A DNA stretch of 64,000 nt from Phil1 sp964487565 (GCA_964487565.1 CAZARN010000006.1:90445-154444), one strand, 5' to 3'; numbered from the stretch's first letter, positions 51,463-59,887 are shown. Program-made: numbers and translations. Notes: a model not told the origin generated them from the sequence alone.

Positions 51463-52626
51463 TTAAATTATTTCCTCTACCTCAGTATTCTCGATTGCCT
51501 TTGCGATCATTTGGCCAAAGTCCACCGCCGCCTCGCTTTCCCTCAGATCCTCAACGCGCGGCTTGGTCACGGGATGCTGCGGCACGAACACGGTGCAGCA
51601 ATCCTCATACGGCAATATCGACGTTTCAAACGTACCGATTTTCTTTGCGATGTTGACGATGTCCTCTTTATCAAAGCCTATGAGCGGCCGGAACACCGGC
51701 ATTGAAACCGCGTCGTCCGTAACGCAGAGGCTTTCAAGCGTCTGACTTGCGACCTGACCCAACGCCTCGCCCGTGATAAGGGCGCGCGCGCCGTCGGCTT
51801 TTGCGATCATTTCTGCGATCTCCATCATAAGGCGGCGCATTATTACCGTGGTCTCCTTCTGCGGACATTTGTCGTATATCGCGAGCTGAATATCCGTGAA
51901 CGGAACAAGATGCAGCCTTATCGGTCCGGAATAACGCGAGACGAGCTGCGCAAGCTTGACGACCTTGTCCCTCGCCCGCTCGCTCGTATACGGATAGCTG
52001 TAAAAATGCACGGCTGAAAGCTCTATTCCCCTGCGCGCGAGCATATAGCCGGCAACCGGGCTGTCGATGCCGCCAGAAATGAGCAGGGCGCATCTTCCGG
52101 CGGTGCCTGTCGGCATCCCGCCCGCACCCATTATTTCACGCGCATATATGAAAGCCTGCTCGCGGATCTCCACGCAAAGCTTTATCGATGGAGTATGCAC
52201 GTCCACGGAAAGCTCCGGATGCCTTGTGAGCATTTCATAGCCAAGCTCGCAGTTTATCTCTTCCGAATTCATGGGGAAAGCCTTGTCCGATCTTCTGCAG
52301 AAGCATTTGAACGTGCGTCCGCCTTCCTTCATGGCTTCAAGCATCGTTTCCTCCGCCGCGGCCACGATCGCGTCCCACTCCTTTGCGACAGCGCATGCGG
52401 GACTTATCGAATGTATACCGAACACACGGGTCAGCCGTTCGATCGCTTCCGCTCCGTTCTCATCCGTCAGGCCAAACACGAATATCCTGCCCTGATCGCG
52501 ATGCACGACCGCGCCCATGCCGTGAAGGGCAGCCTTCATATTTTCAAGCAGCCTGCGTTCAAAGAAGGGGCGGTTGAGCCCCTTCAAATGGATCTCATCA
52601 TACCGGACAAGCAAAACCTGTTCCAC
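51463..52626 (-). CDS. thiI: tRNA 4-thiouridine synthase ThiI
   Basis: Puts sulfur on U8 of tRNA and can supply thiamine synthesis. A 387-residue form without the C-terminal rhodanese domain, as usual in Firmicutes, where a dedicated NifS gives sulfur directly. Domains: ferredoxin-like plus THUMP (about 1-165), then the PP-loop ATPase with CALLISGGIDSPVAGYMLAR. A Cys pair sits in YEDCCTVFVPQHP. Start is GTG at 52626 with AAGGAG upstream. It follows nifS by 29 bases. Confidence 0.96.
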   Translation of the reverse strand: MEQVLLVRYDEIHLKGLNRPFFERRLLENMKAALHGMGAVVHRDQGRIFVFGLTDENGAEAIERLTRVFGIHSISPACAVAKEWDAIVAAAEETMLEAMKEGGRTFKCFCRRSDKAFPMNSEEINCELGYEMLTRHPELSVDVHTPSIKLCVEIREQAFIYAREIMGAGGMPTGTAGRCALLISGGIDSPVAGYMLARRGIELSAVHFYSYPYTSERARDKVVKLAQLVSRYSGPIRLHLVPFTDIQLAIYDKCPQKETTVIMRRLMMEIAEMIAKADGARALITGEALGQVASQTLESLCVTDDAVSMPVFRPLIGFDKEDIVNIAKKIGTFETSILPYEDCCTVFVPQHPVTKPRVEDLRESEAAVDFGQMIAKAIENTEVEEII

Positions 52627-52655
52627 TTTTGTAAACTCCTTAATCTCTCGTGTGT

Positions 52656-53798
52656 TTATCTTCTCTTATATCTTCTTAAAAACGCCGTCTGCTCCGCGAT
52701 TATCGCCGAGGCGACGTCCATCTCTTCCATCGTGTTGAACGGGCAAAGGCTCATGCGTATCGCGCCCTCCTGCCGTTCGCCCGTCACGCCCATCGCGCCA
52801 AGGATGCGATTCTTTCCCTTTTTGTGCGCCGAACACGCTGAACCCGTGGAAACATAGACTCCTTTTGCTTCAAGCGCGTGCAGGAGCACCTCACCCCGCA
52901 CGCCGAGGAAGGATATGTTCAGTATATGCGGTGCGCCGGCTTCTATCGCGGGTCCGTTCAGAACGGTATCCTTTATCGAAAGCAGATTGTTTGCGAGCCT
53001 TTCCTTACATGCGCGCAAATTCGCGCGATACTCGTCGATATGGGCTGTATAATCGCTTATCGCGGCATCCATTCCCATTATGCCAGGCGTATTTGTCGTA
53101 CCTGAGCGGCGGTTGTTCTCCTGCCCGCCTCCTGCCTGACCGCCGGCAAAGCGCGCGCCGGTTTTTACATAAAGCGCGCCTACCCCCTTTGGCGAGTGGA
53201 ACTTGTGTCCGCTTATCGAATAGAAATCGCAGTTTCTCGCGTCAAACGGACATTTGAGGAAGCCCTGAACGCCGTCGGTATGCACGAGAGCGCCAGCCGC
53301 GTTCTTTTTAACGAGAGAATATATCGCCGCGGAATCATTAATCGCGCCCACCTCGTTGTTCACCTGCATAACGCTCACAAAAACGGTTTCCGGTGTGAAA
53401 AGCGCGCCAAGCGCTTCGATATCAACGGCTCCCGTCCTATCCACGGGCGCTTCAACAACATCGTATCCTTTTGCGGAATATGAGCGCATGACCTCGTAAA
53501 CCGACGGATGCTCCGTCGCCCCAAAGATGATGCGGCCTGTGCCGCGCGTTGCCGCAAGCGCGCCGTTGATCGCGGCGTTGTTGCTTTCCGTTCCGCCGGA
53601 TGTATAGATTATTTCCTCCGGTTTTGCGCCGATCACGCGCGCAAGGTTTGCGCGGGCGGAATCCACGGCGCGTTCGGATTCGACCGCCGGCGAATATGCC
53701 GCGGACGGATTGAAAAAGCTTTCGCTCATATATTTTCGCGCTTCGTCCGCTGCGGCGTCGAGCGTCCGCGTTGTCGCGCTGTTATCAAGATATATCAT
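52656..53798 (-). CDS. nifS: Cysteine desulfurase (NifS type)
   Basis: A PLP enzyme of 380 residues that takes sulfur from cysteine. MIYLDNSATTRTLDAA start, YTSGGTESNNAAI, PLP lysine in SISGHKFHSPKGVGALY, and the active Cys in STGSACSAHKKGKN. Its partner is most likely the next gene, thiI. GGGAG precedes the ATG. A palindrome lies at the expected transcription start. Confidence 0.95.
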   Translation of the reverse strand: MIYLDNSATTRTLDAAADEARKYMSESFFNPSAAYSPAVESERAVDSARANLARVIGAKPEEIIYTSGGTESNNAAINGALAATRGTGRIIFGATEHPSVYEVMRSYSAKGYDVVEAPVDRTGAVDIEALGALFTPETVFVSVMQVNNEVGAINDSAAIYSLVKKNAAGALVHTDGVQGFLKCPFDARNCDFYSISGHKFHSPKGVGALYVKTGARFAGGQAGGGQENNRRSGTTNTPGIMGMDAAISDYTAHIDEYRANLRACKERLANNLLSIKDTVLNGPAIEAGAPHILNISFLGVRGEVLLHALEAKGVYVSTGSACSAHKKGKNRILGAMGVTGERQEGAIRMSLCPFNTMEEMDVASAIIAEQTAFLRRYKRR

Positions 53799-53818
53799 GG
53801 TGTCATCTCCCAGTCAGA

Positions 53819-53845
53819 TTAAGGCAAACGCCTTAAATCATTATA
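53819..53845 (-). promoter_or_regulatory. nifS-thiI promoter with palindrome at the start site
   Basis: TATAAT (53840-53845) on the minus strand with no good -35. Next to it TTAAGGC-AAAC-GCCTTAA (53819-53836), a perfect 7-bp inverted repeat, covers the likely start of transcription; an operator or a 5' hairpin. Confidence 0.5.
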
Positions 53846-53922
53846 TTCGAAAACCGATGCTTCCGGACCTTGAATATGATACCACGCCCGGCGGATATTT
53901 TCACCCATTTTATCCTGCGCGA

Positions 53923-53951
53923 TTGCTCAAATGCGCAGTTTGGATTAGAAT
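53923..53951 (+). promoter_or_regulatory. clpC promoter
   Basis: TTGCTC (53923-53928), 17-base spacer, TAGAAT (53946-53951). Confidence 0.6.
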
Positions 53952-53982
53952 AGGGCTGTATATGCGCAAAGGAGCGTTTTTT

Positions 53983-56415
53983 ATGGGATTTTCTGAAAGA
54001 TGCACGGAGGGCGCGCAGCGCGCGCTTGCCCTCGCACAGGAAGCGGCAAGGGACATGGGCCACAATTATGTCGGCAGCGAACACCTTCTGCTCGGTCTTC
54101 TGCGCGAGGAGGAGGGAGCGGCCGCAAAGGCGCTCTCAGCGCTTGGAATAACTGAAAAAGCCGCGCAGGAACGCGCCGACGAGCTTGTCGGCCGCGGCGA
54201 TTATCACTTTACGGATACCTTCGGCTATACGCCGCGCACAAAAAAAATACTTGAGCTGAGTCTCTATGAGGCAAAATCGCTCAAAACGAGTTATATCGGC
54301 ACAGAGCACATACTGCTTGCCATCATGCGTGAGCGGGACAGCGTCGCCGTGCGCATACTCGAGGATCTCGGCTGCGACCTTTCGCTTCTTCAAGCGATGC
54401 TCACAGGCACCGCCGTGCCTGCGAGGCAGGGCGCCGCCAAGGGAGGCGCTGCGCCAAACAGCGCAACGCCTGTGCTCGACCAATACGGACGCGATCTCAC
54501 GAGCCTTGCCCGCGAGGGCGAGCTTGACCCTGTGATCGGCCGTGAAAATGAGATCCAGCGCATATTGCAGATCCTCACCCGCCGCACAAAAAACAACCCC
54601 GTGCTGATCGGCGATCCCGGCGTGGGCAAAAGCGCCGTGATAGAGGGTCTTGCGCAGCGCATAGCCTCCGGCAAGATACCGGAGCTTCTTCGTGACAAGC
54701 GCATCGTGAGCCTTGACCTCGGCGCCATGCTCGCCGGCACGAAATACCGCGGCGAGTTTGAGGAGCGCATCACAAACGCCATCGGCGAGCTTCGCGATGA
54801 AGGCCGCACGATACTGTTCATAGATGAGCTGCATACGATAATAGGCGCGGGCGCGTCCGAAGGCAGCATAGACGCCGCGAACATACTCAAGCCCGCCCTT
54901 GCGCGCGGCGACATACAGGTGGTCGGCGCAACAACGCCCGACGAATACCGCCGTCACATCGAAAAGGACGCTGCGCTTGAGCGGCGCTTCCAGCCCGTCA
55001 CCATCGGCGAACCAACGCGCGACGAAGCCGTTGCTATACTTTTCGGTCTGAGGGACAAATATGAGGCGCATCACAAGACGCGCATAACGGATGACGCCAT
55101 ACGCGCGGCTGTGGATCTTTCCGACAGATATATCTCGGACCGTTTCCTGCCAGACAAGGCGATAGATCTCATGGATGAGGCTGCAAGCCGCGTCCGCCTT
55201 GCAGCGTTCAATACACCGCCCGATATCTCCAAGCTCCGCGTCAGGCTTGAAGCGCTCACCAATGAAAAAGAGGAAGCGGTGAACAACCAGAATTATGAAC
55301 GCGCCGCCGCGATACGCGACGAGGAACAGAAGCTGCGCGCGGAGATTGACGGCATCAACGCCGATTGGGAGCGCGAGCGTGACGACAACGAAACCGTCGT
55401 TGCGCCGGATGACATTGCCGCTGTCGTCAACGCATGGACAGGCATCCCCGTAAGCAGTCTCACCCAAAGCGAGGGCGAACGCCTCCTGCACCTTGAGGAT
55501 AAGCTGCATGAGCGCGTGATCGGTCAGGATGAGGCAGTCAGCGCCGTGAGCCGCGCGATACGTCGCGCGCGCGCCGGTCTTCAGGATCCCGGCAGGCCGA
55601 TAGGTTCATTCATTTTTCTCGGGCCCACAGGCGTCGGTAAAACCGAGCTTTCAAAAGCGCTTGCGCAGGCCATGTTCTCCGATGAGGAGGCGATGATACG
55701 CCTTGATATGAGCGAATATATGGAGGCGCACAGCGTCAGCAAACTCATCGGTTCACCGCCGGGCTACGTCGGGTATGACGACGGCGGCCAGCTCACCGAG
55801 CGCGTGCGCAGAAAGCCGTACAGCGTCATACTTCTCGATGAAATCGAAAAAGCGCACCCGGATGTGTTCAATATCCTTCTTCAGGTGCTTGAAGACGGCA
55901 GACTTTCCGATTCGCGCGGACGTACCGTGGATTTTCGCAACACCATAATCATCATGACGTCAAACGTCGGCGCGCAAAGGCCCGGCCGCGGCCCCGTGGT
56001 AGGCTTTGGCTCCGATAACGTCCGGACCGAGCGCGTGCGCGACGATATGATGTCCGAGCTCAGGAAAACCTTCAGCCCTGAATTCCTAAACCGCGTGGAT
56101 GAGATCATACTCTTCAATGAGCTTACCCCCGGGCAAACCCTTTCCATCGCTCATCTGATGCTCGGCAAGGTCAAGGCGCGCATCGCCCGCCGCGGGATAG
56201 AACTCAATATATCTCCCGAAGCGGAAGAACTCCTGTCACGCGAAGGCTTTGATCCGCAATACGGCGCGCGTCCGCTCCGCCGCATGATACAGCACCGCGT
56301 CGAGGACAGCTTGAGCGAGGAACTGCTTTCCGGCAAAATCAAGCTCGGCGACAGGATAACCCTCGGCGTTTCGGACGGTCGGCTGAGTTTTACGCCATCC
56401 AATGACAAAATATGA
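53983..56415 (+). CDS. clpC: ClpC ATPase (AAA+ unfoldase of ClpCP)
   Basis: An 810-residue Hsp100 protein that works with ClpP in protein quality control. Two Clp-N repeats (about 1-140: GHNYVGSEHLLLGLLREEEG and TSYIGTEHILLAIM), first AAA+ with GDPGVGKSAV, a UVR segment (NQNYERAAAIRDEEQKLR), second AAA+ with GPTGVGKTELSKAL and IILFNELTPGQ. ATG 53983 has GGAG 8 bases upstream; the frame extends 91 codons into the nifS region and is not coding there. The usual partners ctsR, mcsA and mcsB are absent, and no CtsR-type direct repeat is visible. Confidence 0.96.
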   Translation: MGFSERCTEGAQRALALAQEAARDMGHNYVGSEHLLLGLLREEEGAAAKALSALGITEKAAQERADELVGRGDYHFTDTFGYTPRTKKILELSLYEAKSLKTSYIGTEHILLAIMRERDSVAVRILEDLGCDLSLLQAMLTGTAVPARQGAAKGGAAPNSATPVLDQYGRDLTSLAREGELDPVIGRENEIQRILQILTRRTKNNPVLIGDPGVGKSAVIEGLAQRIASGKIPELLRDKRIVSLDLGAMLAGTKYRGEFEERITNAIGELRDEGRTILFIDELHTIIGAGASEGSIDAANILKPALARGDIQVVGATTPDEYRRHIEKDAALERRFQPVTIGEPTRDEAVAILFGLRDKYEAHHKTRITDDAIRAAVDLSDRYISDRFLPDKAIDLMDEAASRVRLAAFNTPPDISKLRVRLEALTNEKEEAVNNQNYERAAAIRDEEQKLRAEIDGINADWERERDDNETVVAPDDIAAVVNAWTGIPVSSLTQSEGERLLHLEDKLHERVIGQDEAVSAVSRAIRRARAGLQDPGRPIGSFIFLGPTGVGKTELSKALAQAMFSDEEAMIRLDMSEYMEAHSVSKLIGSPPGYVGYDDGGQLTERVRRKPYSVILLDEIEKAHPDVFNILLQVLEDGRLSDSRGRTVDFRNTIIIMTSNVGAQRPGRGPVVGFGSDNVRTERVRDDMMSELRKTFSPEFLNRVDEIILFNELTPGQTLSIAHLMLGKVKARIARRGIELNISPEAEELLSREGFDPQYGARPLRRMIQHRVEDSLSEELLSGKIKLGDRITLGVSDGRLSFTPSNDKI

Positions 56416-56448
56416 AGGATTGTTAACAATTTGTTCAACGGCGCTTCG

Positions 56449-56477
56449 TTGCAAAAATTGTCGTGCGAAATTAGAAT
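56449..56477 (+). promoter_or_regulatory. Promoter of the amidase gene
   Basis: TTGCAA (56449-56454), 17-base spacer, TAGAAT (56472-56477); layout very like that of clpC. Confidence 0.65.
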
Positions 56478-56514
56478 ATAGTAGTAATTCTTTTTGGGAG
56501 GATTGCCCGGTCAG

Positions 56515-57561
56515 ATGAAACTGAGTTTTCGTGCATTGCTCGTTCTTGTTCTCACAGCGCTTCTCGCCGTGAGCACGGTCGCTTATGCCGACCCGGAAAA
56601 CGAGAATGGCAGGAACGATCCTTCTCAGCCTGACGCGCAAAAAGCCGCTCCCTCACGCGAACGCACATATTATTGGGATCCTTTCGCGCATTACTTCCGT
56701 GTTTTCGGCATTTCAGGCGCAGTTGCGCTGAATGTTTCCGATGAATCCGCGGACGCTTTTCCCGCCGACAATTCGGATATCATGCCGGATGAAGCCGCTC
56801 TTCTCTGCGCGCACGATCTCCTTTCAGGTCATGTGATAGGCATCGACCCCGGCCATCAGCTTTCGGCCGATTATATGCTCGAACAGATCGCCCCGGGTTC
56901 CATAATGACAAAGATCCGCCAAAGCGCCGGCTGCATCGGCATACGCAGCTGCGCGCCGGAATACAGGATCAATCTTCTTGTTGCCGATAAGCTGCGCGAA
57001 TTGCTTGAAAGCTGCGGCGCGACGGTTGTTATTACCCATACCGAAGCCGATGTTTCCATATCCAATATGGAGCGCGCGATGATGATGAATGAAAGCGGCG
57101 CCGATATATGGCTGCGTCTGCACTGCAACGCATCGGCGGATTCAACTGTCTCCGGCGCGTGCGTGCTGATCCCCTCTGTTGAAACGACGCCTGATATTTA
57201 CGATTTGAGCTATATCCTTGGGCTTTGCCTGTCGGCGGGTTATTCCGATGTTGAAGGAGACGGCGCCGTCGTCGGCCTTGTTCCGCTTGACAATCAGGCC
57301 GGCTTCAACTGGTCTCAAATCCCCGTGGCTGCTATAGAAATGGGTTATCTGTCAAATTACACGGAAGATGCGCATCTTAACAGCGATTCCTATCAGATGC
57401 GCTGCGCAATAGGCATATTCAACGGGATCATCGGGTATTATACCGAACTTTCCATGATCGACGCCGAGGATGGCGAGGCGCAGCCCGATATGCCTGAGCC
57501 TGACGGTCAGGCAGGCGCGCAGCCCGACGGTGCGCAGGAAACGCCCAAAGATGAAGAATAA
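56515..57561 (+). CDS. N-acetylmuramoyl-L-alanine amidase (Amidase_3), exported
   Basis: A 348-residue wall hydrolase. Signal peptide at residues 1-25 (MKLSFRALLVLVLTALLAV...YA), a 75-residue spacer, and a zinc amidase domain from about 105 to 310: GIDPGHQ (first zinc His), the Glu in CAPEYRINLLVADKL, DIWLRLHCNAS (second His), and catalytic Glu in VAAIEMGYLSN. The last 35 residues are Pro/Asp/Gln-rich. GGGAGG is 13 bases before the ATG, a rather long spacing. It overlaps the next gene by 11 bases. Confidence 0.9.
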   Translation: MKLSFRALLVLVLTALLAVSTVAYADPENENGRNDPSQPDAQKAAPSRERTYYWDPFAHYFRVFGISGAVALNVSDESADAFPADNSDIMPDEAALLCAHDLLSGHVIGIDPGHQLSADYMLEQIAPGSIMTKIRQSAGCIGIRSCAPEYRINLLVADKLRELLESCGATVVITHTEADVSISNMERAMMMNESGADIWLRLHCNASADSTVSGACVLIPSVETTPDIYDLSYILGLCLSAGYSDVEGDGAVVGLVPLDNQAGFNWSQIPVAAIEMGYLSNYTEDAHLNSDSYQMRCAIGIFNGIIGYYTELSMIDAEDGEAQPDMPEPDGQAGAQPDGAQETPKDEE

Positions 57562-58402
57562 TAAAACGCCGCTTGTATGCGACGGCCGGAAGCGCGTCAT
57601 CACGGCCGTATCCGCATTGTGCATCGCGGCGTTATTTTTATGCTCATGCTCGGCGATGAATACCCTTTTCGGCACGACCGATACGACAGCAACGCCATAT
57701 CCAGCGACGCCTTCCCCGTCAGCTTCGCCAACGCCCGAGGTAACGCCTTTTTCCATAAACCCGATATATGATTTTTGCAATTCGTACGCTGCGGCTTCTC
57801 AAACATTTGAGCAGCAGCTTGCGCGTGCGCTTGGCGACGAGGGTACGCTTGAAGCATTCAGGCTTTCCATGCAGCTCACAAGTCACATAACCTATATATC
57901 CGAACCGCGGGTAACCGTATGCAGGCTTTTTGAAGATGATTACGGCGAATACTCCGGCGCAGTTGACGGCGCCGGCGCCGGAAGCGGAACCGTCTCATCG
58001 ACGCAGCCTAATGTATACGATTTTGAATACACATATTCCGGCGATGAAAACGGACTTCAAGGCAAATACCGCGAAGCGCTTTCCATGCTTGAATTTTCAT
58101 TTGGAACATATGAGTATACGACCGCGCCGTCGCCCCTCATAAACGGGCAGGACGGGCTCGATCAGGCGGACGAAGAGGCAGAAATGCTTTGCCTGTTCTC
58201 CCCGACCGTTGCCTGCAGCATAAAAAAGACCGCGGACGGCTGGTCGTCCACGGTCGATGACGGTTCTTCCGTCACATATCTTGTACTCAACGGCGAAAGC
58301 ATCTCTTTCACCTGCGGCAGCGTCACCGCGACGCTTGAAGGCGGTGCGCTCACGTTTGAAAATGATCTTCAGCTCACAGGAGCTGAAGTATCAGAAGGAT
58401 AA
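57551..58402 (+). CDS. Lipoprotein of unknown function
   Basis: A 283-residue exported protein with a lipobox near residue 32-34 (ALFLCSC) after a basic N-terminus, then a Thr/Pro/Ser spacer (TPYPATPSPSASPTPEVTP) and about 220 residues I do not recognise, acidic, Tyr-rich and with no Cys pair. AGGA lies about 11 bases before ATG 57551, inside the amidase gene. Its last 29 bases overlap the 3' end of bofA on the other strand. Confidence 0.78.
   Translation: MKNNKTPLVCDGRKRVITAVSALCIAALFLCSCSAMNTLFGTTDTTATPYPATPSPSASPTPEVTPFSINPIYDFCNSYAAASQTFEQQLARALGDEGTLEAFRLSMQLTSHITYISEPRVTVCRLFEDDYGEYSGAVDGAGAGSGTVSSTQPNVYDFEYTYSGDENGLQGKYREALSMLEFSFGTYEYTTAPSPLINGQDGLDQADEEAEMLCLFSPTVACSIKKTADGWSSTVDDGSSVTYLVLNGESISFTCGSVTATLEGGALTFENDLQLTGAEVSEG
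58368..58387 (-). terminator. Possible terminator at the end of bofA
   Basis: TTCAGCTC-N4-GAGCTGAA, a perfect 8-bp stem that includes the bofA stop, followed on the minus strand by GATCATTTTC. T tract poor; also inside the coding sequence of the opposite lipoprotein. Confidence 0.45.
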
Positions 58403-58643
58403 TTACGCCCGGAACACCGAACACGCCTGCGATCAGCGCCGTGAGGAACGTTATGCCGACGGTCACGCCGAAAATCCCGCCGATCAGGTTGAAAAGGATG
58501 AGTATCACTGCGCCTGCAAGCGCGTTGATGACGAGCTTCCAGATTATCTTGATCGACAGCCCAAGCAGCTTACAAAAAAGCCACAGCGCCAACAGTCCGA
58601 TCCCGAAAGCGATGATACCCGTGATGACAGTCCCAAAGCTCAT
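58374..58643 (-). CDS. bofA: BofA-family inhibitor of pro-sigma-K processing
   Basis: An 89-residue membrane protein with two or three hydrophobic segments and the family's C-terminal block FLTALIAGVFGVPGVIILLILQ. In B. subtilis BofA holds the SpoIVFB protease inactive in the mother-cell membrane until the forespore signals. GAAGGAG precedes the ATG. It follows the DUF2508 gene, as in B. subtilis yaaL-bofA. Confidence 0.9.
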   Translation of the reverse strand: MSFGTVITGIIAFGIGLLALWLFCKLLGLSIKIIWKLVINALAGAVILILFNLIGGIFGVTVGITFLTALIAGVFGVPGVIILLILQLL

Positions 58644-58685
58644 TTTAACTCCTTCCCCATCCGTCCGGCAGACCGCTTTGCCCGT

Positions 58686-58874
58686 TCAGACGGTTTTACA
58701 TTTTTTCAGAAGATATTCGTATTTTCTCCGAGCGGCCTCTATCCCGTATATTGCGTATTCCATCAGCGCAGGGTCGCTTACGCATTCATAATATGCCATG
58801 GCGGCTTTCCACTCGTTGAGCGCACGCTCCGTTTCACTGCGCGCTTGCGCGCGTTTTGAAAACTCAATGTGCAT
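58686..58874 (-). CDS. yaaL: YaaL-like DUF2508 protein
   Basis: A 62-residue helical, charged protein with EWKAAMAYYECVSDPALMEY and AIYGIEAARRKYEYLLKK, the pattern of the DUF2508/YaaL family found just before bofA. Function unknown. TTGGAGG before the ATG. Confidence 0.8.
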   Translation of the reverse strand: MHIEFSKRAQARSETERALNEWKAAMAYYECVSDPALMEYAIYGIEAARRKYEYLLKKCKTV

Positions 58875-58889
58875 AATAAACCTCCAAGT

Positions 58890-58908
58890 GCCGCAGCGCG
58901 GCCTTTTT
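58890..58908 (+). terminator. Plus-strand terminator opposite the yaaL leader
   Basis: GCCGC-AGC-GCGGC then CTTTTTGG: a compact GC stem and five T on the plus strand only. The nearest plus-strand gene is the lipoprotein ending at 58402, so its transcript would run about 490 bases antisense to bofA and yaaL before stopping here. Confidence 0.65.
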
Positions 58909-58923
58909 GGTAATTATGCTCAT

Positions 58924-59661
58924 TTATTGCGCTTTGGATACGCCCTGCTCGACAACGCCCGCTTTTTTCAAAAGCTTTATGCAGCCGTATACTATTCCGC
59001 TGTATAGCGGTATGCAGATCGCCTGCGTGATTATTCTCGGTATAAACGCTTCCCAAGGCAACCCGTAAAGCCATATGAGAAGAAGTGTGTTGCATATCAC
59101 GCTTGCGATCGTCTGGCCCGCGAACACCGATATCAATATGCGAATGAACTTCGGCTGCTGACGCTCGGCAAAGAAAAAGCCCGGGATAAGGCCGAACAGC
59201 ACGCCTATCACCGTGAAGAACGGAATATACGCGCCCTTGGGGAATACCACGGCCTGTATGAAATCCGTGAGGCCGCCCACCATTGCGCCGTATCCCGGCC
59301 CATAAAGCACGCCGGCGATTATCACCGGAACAACGCCGAAACCGATTTTCAGCGAATATGTGCCAAACGGCATTGCCGGTATGCTCAAAAGACCGCCCAG
59401 CACAACGCCGAGCGCCGTCAGCAGCGCGCATACCACAAGGCGGCGCGTCTTGTCCCTTGACCAGGCCCTCTCCGCCTTTTCCTGTGAAAGACGCATGAGA
59501 AGCCAGGCAATCACGATCCACGGCAGAAATATCCCCGCCATGAGGATATAGTCCGTGCTGCCTTCAGCAACTGTGTACACCGAGGAAAAATACGCATAAA
59601 GCGCGCTTGGGATGACCATGCAAAGCACGGCCGCGATGATCTTCGCAACCTTTGAGCCCAT
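58924..59661 (-). CDS. folT: Folate ECF transporter S component
   Basis: A 245-residue membrane protein: two N-terminal hydrophobic segments (about 5-60), then the six-helix ECF S component with RRLVVCALLTALGVVLGGLL and FGTYSLKIGFGVVPVIIAG, the FolT substrate-binding pattern. It binds folate outside and docks with a shared EcfAA'T module encoded elsewhere. ATG 59661 has AAGGAGG upstream. The THF riboswitch before it strongly supports folate as substrate. The first two helices are longer than a minimal FolT. Confidence 0.9.
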   Translation of the reverse strand: MGSKVAKIIAAVLCMVIPSALYAYFSSVYTVAEGSTDYILMAGIFLPWIVIAWLLMRLSQEKAERAWSRDKTRRLVVCALLTALGVVLGGLLSIPAMPFGTYSLKIGFGVVPVIIAGVLYGPGYGAMVGGLTDFIQAVVFPKGAYIPFFTVIGVLFGLIPGFFFAERQQPKFIRILISVFAGQTIASVICNTLLLIWLYGLPWEAFIPRIITQAICIPLYSGIVYGCIKLLKKAGVVEQGVSKAQ

Positions 59662-59668
59662 AATAAAA

Positions 59669-59707
59669 GCCTCCTTCTTTACGGCCAAATTACCGCATAG
59701 AGGAAGC
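59669..59707 (-). promoter_or_regulatory. Shine-Dalgarno-masking helix of the folT riboswitch
   Basis: The folT ribosome site AGGAGGC (59669-59675) can pair with GCTTCCT (59701-59707) just after the aptamer: seven pairs, one G-U, 25-base loop. This is a plausible translation-controlling expression platform. Confidence 0.55.
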
Positions 59708-59723
59708 TCATATCCTTTATGCA

Positions 59724-59846
59724 GCAGCGGGATTCGAGTGCTGAACCGTCAACTGGCGTTATTCGTCCGCCGGACAACTCCCCGTTCCGGCAGCACTGGC
59801 TCTCCCGCATTGAATTGCTGGAGACACGCACAGCACCCTACTCTGC
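59724..59846 (-). ncRNA. Tetrahydrofolate (THF) riboswitch upstream of folT
   Basis: On the minus strand the RNA begins GCAGAGTAG and ends AATCCCGCTGC. P1 pairs GCAG with CTGC; P2 pairs GTGCTG (59831-59836) with CAGCAC (59738-59743). The AGTAG strand beside P1 matches the class consensus GGAGAGUAG, and AATCCCG corresponds to its AUCCG. A loop with AATGCGGGAGAG corresponds to the AAUGGGAUG loop, able to form the pseudoknot with TCCCGC. About 123 bases long. THF riboswitches often control folT in Clostridia. Recognised by eye, without a covariance search. Confidence 0.78.
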
Positions 59847-59858
59847 AGATCCGTTCGC

Positions 59859-59887
59859 ATTGTACACCAACAGGCGCGCAATGTCCA
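59859..59887 (-). promoter_or_regulatory. folT promoter
   Basis: TGGACA (59882-59887), 17-base spacer, TACAAT (59859-59864); transcription would start about 6 bases before the riboswitch. Confidence 0.75.

Noticed and set aside
54136..55509. 457-codon open frame on the minus strand inside clpC
   Set aside because: Exact antisense of the ClpC coding region, low-complexity composition, no ribosome site; a shadow produced by the GC-rich codon pattern.
56419..56430. ATTGTTAACAAT palindrome after clpC
   Set aside because: Short and AT-rich; similar TTAACAAT strings occur by chance elsewhere (for example near 26420), and it lies upstream of the promoter without clear role.
59724..59760. tRNA-like T-arm sequence
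   Set aside because: It has GGATTCGAGT-like bases, but no D-arm, anticodon arm or 7-bp acceptor stem can be drawn; the minus strand fits the THF aptamer.
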